From Bacteroidales bacterium (GTDB lineage Bacteria; Bacteroidota; Bacteroidia; Bacteroidales; SMBSF39), in contig JAIOSH010000347.1 of the NCBI GenBank assembly GCA_021107685.1, positions 1 through 6,813 of the forward strand: a stretch of 6,813 nucleotides of DNA, in the 5' to 3' direction. Below the pieces are notes generated by a model. That model was given only the letters and a program-made list of their open reading frames with translations, searched no databases and was not told the DNA's origin. A program made the translations under genes and the position numbers. Shown here one piece after another: positions 1-6,708 of this stretch (the first letter of the stretch is position 1; each line of letters starts with the position of its first letter).

Positions 1-731
1 ATGTTTAACCTTAATCCCCATCGGGTAACTATTTTACCTTCATTACTACCCCATGGATCAAAATTGTTTATTGTTTTGGTAACCTTACTTTTAGCGTACC
101 GGATAAAACCCTGTGAGTTTTTCTTTTCAAATAACTCAACAAGGAATCCAAGTTTTCCAGCTACACTTTTGTTATTCACTACTTCGCAATATACTTTAAG
201 TTTGGATACCTGTAATTTTGCTTCATAAAATGCTTTTACAAGTATGGGGAATTCACCTGCATATTGCGGCAAGTCGAAACAATCCACTATGGTTTTCTCC
301 ACATCCGTTATCCTGTAAATATGATTGCCGTATCCATTTATTTGTATCCCGGTCATTTTATCCGGCTTAACTTTAATGAATTTGTACCTGACGCCAAAAA
401 TAGTTTTGTCTTGTTTTTTTTTTGTACTTTGTACAAACACAGTATTTGGTATCTGGTTAGTAAGTCCGTGCAAATTCAAAGCCGACCAGTAGGCTATTGT
501 GGCATCCGGTGTTAGGAAGCTGCCGATTACAAATTCATCTTTGAAATTGTGGCGGACATATTTGCCTTTTTCAATACGGATAATTACCTTTTGTTTTTCA
601 AGCGTTTCTATAAAATTTTGGATTTCATTATTCTTAAGCCTGAATATTTTAGAAATATCCTGATTAGTAAATATGTCCAATCCACTATTATCAATAGTTT
701 TTAATATTTTATTATAATTTAGCTGTTGCAT
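1..731 (-). CDS. abiEi: AbiEi-family type IV antitoxin / transcriptional repressor (3' end cut by window edge)
   Basis: An uninterrupted frame of 243 codons runs from the ATG at 731-729 off the left edge with no stop. The N-terminal ~65 residues look like a winged helix-turn-helix (FTNQDISKIF, then a basic IEKGKYVRHNF wing). The AbiEi antitoxin core follows: YWSALNLHGLT (81-91), IPNTVFVQST (94-103), FGVRYKFIKV (112-121), RITDVEKTIVDCFDLPQY (140-157) and GFLVELFE (195-202). The final RWGLRLN resembles the end of the family, so only a few residues should be missing. In the family, AbiEi represses its own operon and counteracts the nucleotidyltransferase toxin AbiEii, normally the next gene downstream; that gene would lie outside this window. 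A perfect inverted repeat sits 23 bp before the start codon and fits autorepression. No Shine-Dalgarno is visible. Base composition is clearly less AT-rich than the cas genes (30 of 60 bases are G/C in 481-540, against 13 of 60 in 1081-1140 of cas3), suggesting separate origin. Family call from recalled motifs, not a search. Confidence 0.86.
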   Translation of the reverse strand, partial: MQQLNYNKILKTIDNSGLDIFTNQDISKIFRLKNNEIQNFIETLEKQKVIIRIEKGKYVRHNFKDEFVIGSFLTPDATIAYWSALNLHGLTNQIPNTVFVQSTKKKQDKTIFGVRYKFIKVKPDKMTGIQINGYGNHIYRITDVEKTIVDCFDLPQYAGEFPILVKAFYEAKLQVSKLKVYCEVVNNKSVAGKLGFLVELFEKKNSQGFIRYAKSKVTKTINNFDPWGSNEGKIVTRWGLRLN

Positions 732-739
732 TTTTTAAT

Positions 740-769
740 ATTATATAATATGATAATATAACCTGTCAA
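740..769 (-). promoter_or_regulatory. Candidate abiEi promoter (TTGACA - 18 bp - TATAAT)
   Basis: On the minus strand TTGACA (769-764) is followed after 18 bp by TATAAT (745-740), both perfect matches to the general sigma-70 hexamers. Transcription would begin around 734-733, leaving almost no leader before the ATG at 731, which agrees with the lack of a Shine-Dalgarno. The -35 hexamer overlaps the inverted repeat at 754-784, so a bound repressor would block it. Caution: Bacteroidetes primary sigma factors usually prefer TTTG/TAnnTTTG boxes, and the stretch is so AT-rich that TATAAT by chance is likely. Confidence 0.4.
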
Positions 770-784
770 TATCAGGTTATATTA
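754..784. promoter_or_regulatory. Perfect 12-bp inverted repeat, probable AbiEi operator
   Basis: TAATATAACCTG (754-765) and its exact reverse complement CAGGTTATATTA (773-784) are separated by 7 bp. A further ACCTG occurs at 784-788, directly after the right arm. The element lies 23 bp before the abiEi ATG and overlaps the candidate -35. AbiEi proteins studied elsewhere bind inverted repeats in their own promoter and repress it, so the position is what an operator would have. There is no T run after it, which argues against a terminator. Confidence 0.6.
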
Positions 785-1026
785 CCTGCAAATATAATAA
801 CAAATTCATTAACTCACACATTTCATAACTTTTTTTACTAATTGTATGTTAGTGTGCTGCCTTTTAATGTTTTAGCAAAAGAAGAACTTTAACTTTTGTG
901 GTAAGCTATTGTAGTAAATAGCTAATATAGTACAACGAAAGGTAAAGATATTTTTAAAGTTACAAAAATTGATCTACTTTATTATCTATTTTTAGATTTA
1001 TTTTATAATTGTAAATATTTTTAAAT
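785..1026. other. Gene-free AT-rich gap between cas3 and abiEi
   Basis: Together with the operator region to its left this gives 295 bp without a gene. I find no protein-like frame longer than a few codons, no tRNA-like fold and no CRISPR repeat pair. It contains two weak inverted repeats (904-923; CAAAAG/CTTTTG at 876-881 and 893-898) and a short ATCTA/TAGAT stem at 984-997. None is followed on the minus strand by a convincing T run, so the end of the cas transcript is not marked by a clear intrinsic terminator. In related operons cas4, cas1 and cas2 often begin here; no remnant of them is recognisable. Confidence 0.6.
904..923. repeat. 7-bp inverted repeat in the cas3-abiEi gap
   Basis: AGCTATT (904-910) and AATAGCT (917-923) are exact reverse complements around a 6-bp loop. 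In RNA this would be a small stem-loop on either strand. It lacks a following T tract, and its function is unknown. Chance is possible in such AT-rich sequence. Confidence 0.35.
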
Positions 1027-3315
1027 TTAAGGAAAATTTGCTTCTGTTTTTTCAAATGATAAACCTTCTTCAATATTATAAGGTACATCAATTAGATGAA
1101 TATCAGTTTCTCCAATTTTTTTTATTAAATATTTTTTAGCAACATGTAATGGTACTTTTAAACTATACTCACGGACTATATCATATTTATGTTGTTCTAT
1201 TAAATCCTCAAAATTCAACTCAATATTATGAATCTGTAAAACACATTCAACAGTTATGTAACTAGATCTTCGTGTAGAAACTTTTAATAATTCTTTTTCA
1301 TCACTTGTTAATGTAAGAATATTAAAAACGCAATTCTTCCAAACTTTTTCTATAAATTGACATCCTTCTTCTAAGTCTGTAAAGAATTTTTCTGATAAAT
1401 TATCTTTTGTATAAACTTCATTAATAATTTTTTTAAAATGTATCTCTTTTAAATTTCCCGATAAATTATCAGAATACTGCTTTATAAGCGAATAAGTCTT
1501 GTCAAGGATACATAAATCGTAGATATATTTTCTTGAAATTTCGTTTTCCTTGCTGATGAATACATCTGCATAACTCAATTCTTTGTGCCTTTCATGTATA
1601 TCACCTTTTCTATTAACTCTGCCTAATCGCTGAACAATTGCATCAATTGGAGCATTTTCAGTAAAAAGAACATCAAAATCAATATCAAGGCTGACTTCTA
1701 CTATTTGTGTACAGATTGCAATAAAACCACTATTTATCTTTCCAATTTTTTCCAGGAAATTTTCTTTTTGAATTTTATCTTTTAAAATAAATTGTGAATG
1801 ATAAAGCATTAACTTATCCTTGGAAATACTCTCATTTAATAGATCATAAATTTTTCGTGCTTTTTTAATTGTATTGCAAACTATTAGAACATTTCTACCT
1901 AAATGGAATTGATTTTTAATGTTATCAATCTCGTTATCAATTAAAACATCTGTAACAAAAACCTTGTGTCGTTGTAAATTATCAAACCCAACATCTTCAA
2001 TAAAAGTAATTTCTTCTTTAGGAATAATTCTTTCAATTTTCTCCTGTAGAAATTTTGGAAGCGAAGCACTCATTATGGCAAACTGAGTATTAAATGGTTT
2101 AATTAATTCTAAACACTTTAGCAATAAACCAAATGTATAACCATCATAAACATGTACCTCATCAATTATAATACGGGCATTATATATTGATGAATTTGGT
2201 AATACCCATCGTCCCCAGTTAAAAAAAGCAAAAATGAGTTGGTCAATTGTAGCTACAGTAACTTCTTTGAAAAATGTTTTATTATATAAATAGTGTATTC
2301 GTAATTTTTGATCTTCTATTTCAGGATGTTTTTTTGATATAATGTAGTTTGCTGTGCTGTGCGAAAGACCTGTTTGATCAATGCCAAAAAATAATTTTAA
2401 TCGTTGCCACATTTTATTTGTTGTAACCATTGTAGGAAGCAAATAAATTATTTTTTGCTGATTATTATTAACTGCCCACAAAAGAGAAGCTTCAGTTTTC
2501 CCTTGACCTGTTGGAATTTTTACAAAAACATGTCCTTTTGATTTTGCTGTTTTTTTTTGAAAATCCGACCACTTTAAAAATTTGTCCGGATATAATAGTA
2601 TCATTCGTTTAGTTATGCTATCATAATTATGACATGTTGCATAACCATAATCTTCATAGTCTGCTGAAGCGAGCCAATCAGAATAGTGTAAAACTGACTG
2701 AAATAGCAGATAAATATCTCTGTATTTTTTCCCTTTAATTCTAAAAAAGTCATCGCTTATTGTCTCATCTAAAACATTATCATTGAATAAATGATACGGA
2801 ATTTCTACTAATATTGATGAATTGAATTTTAGATCAAGCCATTCAAAATTAAATTGTTTTGCCTCTTCGTTTATTACTTCAAAAAAAGATGAATAAAAGG
2901 TTTCTATATATAAAGGTTTCCAATTTCCAAATTTTTCAAAAAAAACATTCTTGGTTAATCTTGTGTGATGCGTTGCAACTGATAAAGTTTCAGGAAAAAA
3001 TTTGTCAAATAATAATTTATCTTTCGTAACATCAAATATAAAAGGTACAGATGCTAACGAGTGTGAATTCATGTTATCATCCGAACCTTTTATTTTATTT
3101 TGAAATTGCTGAGTAGATTTTCCAATATCGTGAAATGCAATTGTAAAATATAAATTCCTAATCAGGTGTTCCTTATCTAATTTATATTCATTGCAATAAC
3201 TGTCAATTAGTTTATTCTGCCAAAACAGAACTTTCTTAAAACACTTAATGGTGTCTAATGTATGTTCTATTAGAGTTTTTTCAGGGTTGGATTTTGCTAA
3301 TATTTTCATATTCAT
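1027..3315 (-). CDS. cas3: CRISPR-associated nuclease/helicase Cas3 (HD domain plus DExH helicase)
   Basis: This is the type I effector enzyme that nicks, unwinds and degrades DNA bound by Cascade. Numbered from the ATG at 3315 (762 aa): the N-terminal HD nuclease is intact, with H18, the H62-D63 pair in FHDIGK, H85, H116-H117 in ATHHT, and D213 in YSDWLAS. The superfamily 2 helicase follows: Walker A PTGQGKT (268-274), ATIDQLIFAFF (355-365), DEVH box (385-388), MSASLP motif III (415-420), VLIVCNT (476-482), VEVSLDID (539-546), and QRLGRVNR motif VI (562-569). All catalytic residues expected of an active enzyme are present and the length is normal. Start choice: the frame opens with TTG at 3318, then ATG at 3315 and ATG at 3309. 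I prefer 3315, which has an A-rich AAAG about 7 nt upstream; 3309 (MKILAKS) is also typical of Cas3 N-termini. It is the last gene of the operon, about 45 bp after cas5. A 9-base T run at 2550-2558 is a possible slippage site. Confidence 0.97.
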   Translation of the reverse strand: MNMKILAKSNPEKTLIEHTLDTIKCFKKVLFWQNKLIDSYCNEYKLDKEHLIRNLYFTIAFHDIGKSTQQFQNKIKGSDDNMNSHSLASVPFIFDVTKDKLLFDKFFPETLSVATHHTRLTKNVFFEKFGNWKPLYIETFYSSFFEVINEEAKQFNFEWLDLKFNSSILVEIPYHLFNDNVLDETISDDFFRIKGKKYRDIYLLFQSVLHYSDWLASADYEDYGYATCHNYDSITKRMILLYPDKFLKWSDFQKKTAKSKGHVFVKIPTGQGKTEASLLWAVNNNQQKIIYLLPTMVTTNKMWQRLKLFFGIDQTGLSHSTANYIISKKHPEIEDQKLRIHYLYNKTFFKEVTVATIDQLIFAFFNWGRWVLPNSSIYNARIIIDEVHVYDGYTFGLLLKCLELIKPFNTQFAIMSASLPKFLQEKIERIIPKEEITFIEDVGFDNLQRHKVFVTDVLIDNEIDNIKNQFHLGRNVLIVCNTIKKARKIYDLLNESISKDKLMLYHSQFILKDKIQKENFLEKIGKINSGFIAICTQIVEVSLDIDFDVLFTENAPIDAIVQRLGRVNRKGDIHERHKELSYADVFISKENEISRKYIYDLCILDKTYSLIKQYSDNLSGNLKEIHFKKIINEVYTKDNLSEKFFTDLEEGCQFIEKVWKNCVFNILTLTSDEKELLKVSTRRSSYITVECVLQIHNIELNFEDLIEQHKYDIVREYSLKVPLHVAKKYLIKKIGETDIHLIDVPYNIEEGLSFEKTEANFP

Positions 3316-3360
3316 CAATATTCTTTAATAAGGCAATTAATGCAATATCTGGACTGTTAA

Positions 3361-4119
3361 TTAAATTAGACAAAACGCAGTATTTTCCTTTTCATCAATC
3401 CAGCCTATTAAGTTATCAATTTGAACAGGTAAATTAAAGATAAATGAATAAGTCTGATATACTCCAGCTACTCTTGAGCTATCTTCATTATAATTAAAAC
3501 TAATCGGAAGTTTAACAACATAAGGGCGTAAACTTAAAAGATTGCCTTCTGCTTTTTCAAGATACTCCTTATCAATAGTATATTGAAATTGTGAAATATC
3601 AATCGGAATCACCGTATTTTGAAAGAATATATTTTCTTTTTGATTTAGTTCAATCATACAGACATTATCAATTTTTACCAGTTCATCCTCTCTGCCAAGC
3701 GATAATGCCCAATCAGGATTTTTTATTGCAGCTTCAATTTCTATGTAATCCTTTTCGTTTTCAAAATGAAAATACAGAACATATCTGCTCGCATACAACA
3801 ATTCCCTCATTATAACAGAAGTAAAATATGGTTTATCTATCTCGCCTTTATAATATTTATTAATATTGTCGCTTTTGTATTTTCTGATTTGCCATAAATC
3901 ATTCGATTTTCCATTACTTTGCCCAACTATTCCAACTTCAAACCGTTTTGGTTTTAACCATTTTTCATTTACTTCTTCAGGGCTTATTCCTAAAGCGGCT
4001 CCAAGCATTCCTGAGATGGTTGTTTTTGTCGGAAGCGGCAAAGTTTTATGGTAAGTATGAAAATCAGGATACCGAAATGAATTAAAACAGCCTGATAGTT
4101 TTACTTTCAAAAATTTCAT
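3361..4119 (-). CDS. cas5: CRISPR Cascade subunit Cas5 (type I-B, Cas5t-like)
   Basis: A 252-aa RAMP-fold protein expected to bind the 5' handle of the crRNA and join Cas8 to the Cas7 backbone. The N-terminal beta strand MKFLKVKLSGCFNSFRYP leads into the diagnostic Cas5 loop LPLPTKTTISGMLGAALG (27-44). SLGREDELV (140-148) matches the conserved LGR segment of Cas5 families. The length is usual for the I-B group. The ATG lies in an ATGA overlap (4116-4119) with the end of cas7, so the two are translationally coupled; an A-rich GAAAAG sits just upstream. No catalytic site like that of I-C Cas5d can be argued from the sequence, and pre-crRNA cutting is not assumed here. The next gene, cas3, begins about 45 bp after the stop. 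Confidence 0.94.
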   Translation of the reverse strand: MKFLKVKLSGCFNSFRYPDFHTYHKTLPLPTKTTISGMLGAALGISPEEVNEKWLKPKRFEVGIVGQSNGKSNDLWQIRKYKSDNINKYYKGEIDKPYFTSVIMRELLYASRYVLYFHFENEKDYIEIEAAIKNPDWALSLGREDELVKIDNVCMIELNQKENIFFQNTVIPIDISQFQYTIDKEYLEKAEGNLLSLRPYVVKLPISFNYNEDSSRVAGVYQTYSFIFNLPVQIDNLIGWIDEKENTAFCLI

Positions 4120-5045
4120 ATCTTTTCATTAATATATTTAATTGCCTCATCGAATGCAGATTGAATTGATAAAACATTTTCAATTTTTTTATCTACTTCA
4201 TTAGCAAATATACCAGAGCGAACACCAATAATTTGTTTTGAAATAATAGAATTATTGTCATCAAGTATCTGTTTGATAGTTTTGGTATCCAATTCTTCTT
4301 TTTCATTAACCACTAAACCTTCAAGAAATATCGGATTCTTGGTCGTCTGAAATGTAATTACTAAAAATTTAGGTGCCATGTCTGTAAGAAATCTTGATTG
4401 TTTACCTCCTCCCCAAACATTAGCAAGGGCTTTAAGGAAATATTCTATTCGCTCTTTCTTTTCTTTTGATTCAAGATTCTTTGTTTTTACTTTTAATTCT
4501 TTTTCAAGTTCAAAATTCTGAAAAACACCGATACGATCATATTCAATTAGAAAATTAGTTCGGAAATAATTATAATACATTTCCGTTTCAAAAATATTTC
4601 CCCCGGCACTCATATCACCTCCGGTTTGTTCTTTTGATTTAGTTCCTAAGTCTCTATCTCCTTTGTAAGGGAAAAGACCTATTGCTGGAGATACCCTGAT
4701 AGCTGCTGTTCTGCGTCTGTTTTCAGATTTTGAAGCTATCATATATCCGAACAAATCATCATCAATAAATTTTGCAGGGTTTCCTTCAGTGAAATCTACT
4801 CCTTTCTTATTATCTGTTGTAACAACTTCTGAAAGCTTGTTCCCCAAACCAGCTTCTTTCCATCCTTTTTTTATTTGATATTTCAGACTTTGTCCTGATA
4901 CATAAGGTAATAATGTCCCATCAGGTAAAGTTATTTTTTTCACAGTTGAAACATTTCCTTCTGTCCAACTTCCATTAATACTGCCTATTGATGTTTTAAA
5001 AACATAGGCAATATTGATACAGTTTATTCCTTTTTTATTTTCCAT
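4116..5045 (-). CDS. cas7: CRISPR Cascade backbone subunit Cas7 (Cst2/DevR family)
   Basis: A 309-aa RAMP protein expected to polymerise along the crRNA spacer and form the Cascade backbone. Visible family features are PYVSGQSLKYQIKKGW (47-62), the DDLFGYM segment (96-102), RRTAAIRVSPAIGL (111-124), a glycine-rich GGDMSAGGNIF (142-152), and WGGGKQSRFLTDMAP (211-225). The last resembles the Cst2/DevR signature. The ATG at 5045 lies 11 bp inside the end of cas8, and no other methionine in the frame would keep the N-terminal strand. Its TGA stop overlaps the cas5 start by 4 bp. Cst2/DevR assignment places the locus in the I-B (Tneap-like) branch rather than the Csh branch; this is from remembered motifs, not a profile search. 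Confidence 0.94.
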   Translation of the reverse strand: MENKKGINCINIAYVFKTSIGSINGSWTEGNVSTVKKITLPDGTLLPYVSGQSLKYQIKKGWKEAGLGNKLSEVVTTDNKKGVDFTEGNPAKFIDDDLFGYMIASKSENRRRTAAIRVSPAIGLFPYKGDRDLGTKSKEQTGGDMSAGGNIFETEMYYNYFRTNFLIEYDRIGVFQNFELEKELKVKTKNLESKEKKERIEYFLKALANVWGGGKQSRFLTDMAPKFLVITFQTTKNPIFLEGLVVNEKEELDTKTIKQILDDNNSIISKQIIGVRSGIFANEVDKKIENVLSIQSAFDEAIKYINEKI

Positions 5046-5325
5046 CTTTATTTTTATTTGGGTTATACAAAAAACTATTCATTGCGAAAATACTTACTAA
5101 CGATTTATATTCTTCCCAGCTTTTATCATCTGGCAATTCAATAAAGAAATCCTCACTGTAAGTCAATTCTGTCTTAAATTGAGTATCTGAGAGGACCTTT
5201 AAAAAGTCAGTTCTATTTCTACTGTTTCTAAGAGAATATAATATTCCCTTATCTTGATTTTTTCTACAATACGCCCCTATTCTATTTCCAAGGCTTTTGC
5301 ATTTCGAGACAATTTCAGGTTTCAT
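5035..5325 (-). CDS. Possible internally initiated small subunit (Cas11-like) within cas8
   Basis: The ATG for Met427 of cas8 (5325-5323) would give a 96-aa in-frame product ending at the cas8 stop. Its sequence is mostly helical, with KCKSLGNRIGAYCRKNQ and ILYSLRNSRNRTDFLKVL. In several type I-B, I-C and I-D systems a Cas11 subunit is known to be made from an internal start in the 3' part of the large-subunit gene, and this locus has no separate small-subunit gene. Against it: no Shine-Dalgarno precedes this ATG, and 96 aa is short for Cas11. It is the only ATG/GTG/TTG in frame in the roughly 35 codons inspected upstream. Confidence 0.25.
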   Translation of the reverse strand: MKPEIVSKCKSLGNRIGAYCRKNQDKGILYSLRNSRNRTDFLKVLSDTQFKTELTYSEDFFIELPDDKSWEEYKSLVSIFAMNSFLYNPNKNKDGK

Positions 5326-6603
5326 GATTTTTGTGATTTTGTTATTATAAATTTCAATAATTGTATCTAATTTGTATATGCTTGAAGCATTATCTTGCTT
5401 AAGTAAAACCGAACCAATAAAATTTTCAATTGTTTTTGAAATAGATTGAAAATGCAATATGTTTTCAGAAAGGCGATTTCTCCAAATTGTATTATACTTG
5501 ACCTTTTTGCCTTGTATTTTTTCATTGAAAAAAGAAACAAAACTTAGAAATGGAGAGTAAGCCCCATTATCAGAATATTCCTCAAAAAGTGAAAATAACT
5601 TTTCTAAAGAATTATATTCTTTTACTTCTCTGAAAATATTTATATCATCTGTAAAAGTGAAAATAGATATATTATAAACCACTTTTCGTTTATCTTTGGC
5701 TAATTTTGTTTTAATCTCTTCATATAAAGATAATATAAAGTTTAACAGACTTTCACTTTCATATTTTGCACCTCGGATTTTCAGTTTAAAATTATTCCAT
5801 AATTCATTTTCAACTTGTGATATTTCTTCGCTGATAATATAGAACCTACTTAGTTTTTTTAAATTATTGTCAAATAGTAGAAAATAATTGGTTATATCAT
5901 CATTTTTTGAAAAATAAAGGGCTTTGCTGGAAAATAAAGAAACAAATGCATATTTTTCGGAAATAACAGGTTTCAATTTCAGCATAGATGAGAAATTATC
6001 ACCTTTTCCTTTACTCATAAGGAATGGATAATCTAAACCAGATGTATTACTTTTGAGTTTAATCTGTTCTCCTGAGAAATCACAAATGCGTTTTTTTGTT
6101 TCTTTTATGAAGTTTTCTCCAAAATCAGTCCCTATATTGTAAAGTGGTGGGTGATGTAGAAAACCGACATCAATAAGTTTATGGTTTTCTTTTAATTTAT
6201 TTAAGGCTACAACCTGCTCATCTGTAAGAATCATATCTTTTGTCTTAGCTTTCCTCTCATCCTTGGGAAGATAAACTTTACCTTTTGCTATTCCAATAAC
6301 TCCTTTAAAAAAAGGTTTAAGATGCATTTTAAAATCTGTTTTTTGATAAGCCTCAATAGTTTTTCCTTCAGAGAAAAACCAACCATAGTTTTTAGTTTTT
6401 CCCAAATAACTTTTAGTTATACTTTTTTTTGCTTCATTCAGAGCATTTATTATTTCATCAATTGAATTATCTGATTTTACTATTAATTTATCTGGTTCTA
6501 ATTCAATATTATCATAAAACTCTAACATATTTTTGTAAAGCATTACGATTCCATTATCAATCCAAAAATTTCCTGTTTTATAAAATATAATTTCTTTTAT
6601 CAT
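5035..6603 (-). CDS. cas8b1: CRISPR Cascade large subunit Cas8b1 (Cst1-like), zinc motif degenerate
   Basis: A 522-aa protein whose first-gene position in cas8-cas7-cas5-cas3 and N-terminus (TGNFWIDNGIVMLYKN, 10-25, the Cst1 'TGNPFIDAGI' type opening) identify the large subunit, which recognises the PAM and starts target unwinding. Central segments FSSMLKLKPVISEKYAFVSL (204-223) also fit the family. Cst1 proteins usually have a CXXC...CXXC zinc ribbon; here only C174 remains, in RICDFSGEQ, with S177 in the second place and no later CXXC (other cysteines are C435 and C446), so metal binding is probably lost. The C-terminal part from about residue 427 is helical (KSLGNRIGAYCRKNQ, ILYSLRNSRNRTDFLKVL) and resembles a small-subunit module. 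The ATG at 6603 is the first after an in-frame TAA 12 bp upstream; AAGGA lies about 13 nt before it. Large subunits diverge fast, so the Cas8b1 subtype is less certain than the role. Confidence 0.88.
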   Translation of the reverse strand: MIKEIIFYKTGNFWIDNGIVMLYKNMLEFYDNIELEPDKLIVKSDNSIDEIINALNEAKKSITKSYLGKTKNYGWFFSEGKTIEAYQKTDFKMHLKPFFKGVIGIAKGKVYLPKDERKAKTKDMILTDEQVVALNKLKENHKLIDVGFLHHPPLYNIGTDFGENFIKETKKRICDFSGEQIKLKSNTSGLDYPFLMSKGKGDNFSSMLKLKPVISEKYAFVSLFSSKALYFSKNDDITNYFLLFDNNLKKLSRFYIISEEISQVENELWNNFKLKIRGAKYESESLLNFILSLYEEIKTKLAKDKRKVVYNISIFTFTDDINIFREVKEYNSLEKLFSLFEEYSDNGAYSPFLSFVSFFNEKIQGKKVKYNTIWRNRLSENILHFQSISKTIENFIGSVLLKQDNASSIYKLDTIIEIYNNKITKIMKPEIVSKCKSLGNRIGAYCRKNQDKGILYSLRNSRNRTDFLKVLSDTQFKTELTYSEDFFIELPDDKSWEEYKSLVSIFAMNSFLYNPNKNKDGK

Positions 6604-6630
6604 AATTAATTTTTATTTCCTTAGACCTCT

Positions 6631-6673
6631 CAAAATTAACAAAAAAGCCCTATCAAAAAACCCCACAAAATTA
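6631..6673 (-). promoter_or_regulatory. Candidate cas operon promoter region with two TAATTTTG boxes
   Basis: On the minus strand the octamer TAATTTTG, matching the Bacteroidetes -7 consensus TAnnTTTG, occurs at 6673-6666 and again at 6638-6631. The second would start the transcript about 20 nt before the cas8 ATG. Neither has a clean TTG/TTTG at the usual ~19-21 bp spacing (the nearest TTG lies 14-15 bp upstream in each case), so the promoter call is tentative. The whole gap is 105 bp, and no strong terminator follows the WYL gene, so read-through from that gene is also possible. Confidence 0.4.
6640..6665. repeat. Imperfect 12-bp tandem repeat before cas8
   Basis: CAAAAAAGCCCT (6640-6651) and CAAAAAACCCCA (6654-6665) match at 10 of 12 positions with a 14-bp period. 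They are flanked by the two CAAAATTAA copies at 6631 and 6666. Direct repeats about one and a half helical turns apart between promoter boxes could be a regulator site, for example for the WYL protein encoded immediately upstream. Low-complexity A/C runs could also give this by chance. Confidence 0.4.
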
Positions 6674-6708
6674 AAACTCCCTTTTGCCAACCTCCGTCAT
6701 TGGAAAAA

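Noticed and set aside
1..515. Two plus-strand open frames of about 75 and 83 codons
   Set aside because: They are antisense to the abiEi frame, show no domain-like features, and the minus strand carries clear family motifs.
754..784. Reading the palindrome as a transcription terminator of the cas operon
   Set aside because: The stem is AT-rich, no T run follows on the minus strand, and its position at the abiEi promoter fits an operator better.
785..1026. CRISPR array or single repeat
   Set aside because: No repeated unit of 28-37 bp with spacers is present, and similarity to I-B repeats is only a few bases.
3281..3370. A minus-strand frame, +1 relative to cas5, reading NSPDIALIALLKNIDEYENI across the cas5-cas3 gap
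   Set aside because: It looks protein-like but has only about 30 codons, no good start, and overlaps the cas3 start. Cas5 is of normal length without it and no slippery sequence was seen. Treated as chance.
3591..4054. Plus-strand open frames of 62-74 codons across cas5
   Set aside because: Antisense shadows of cas5, rich in F/L/P/S as expected from reading the complement of an AT-rich gene.
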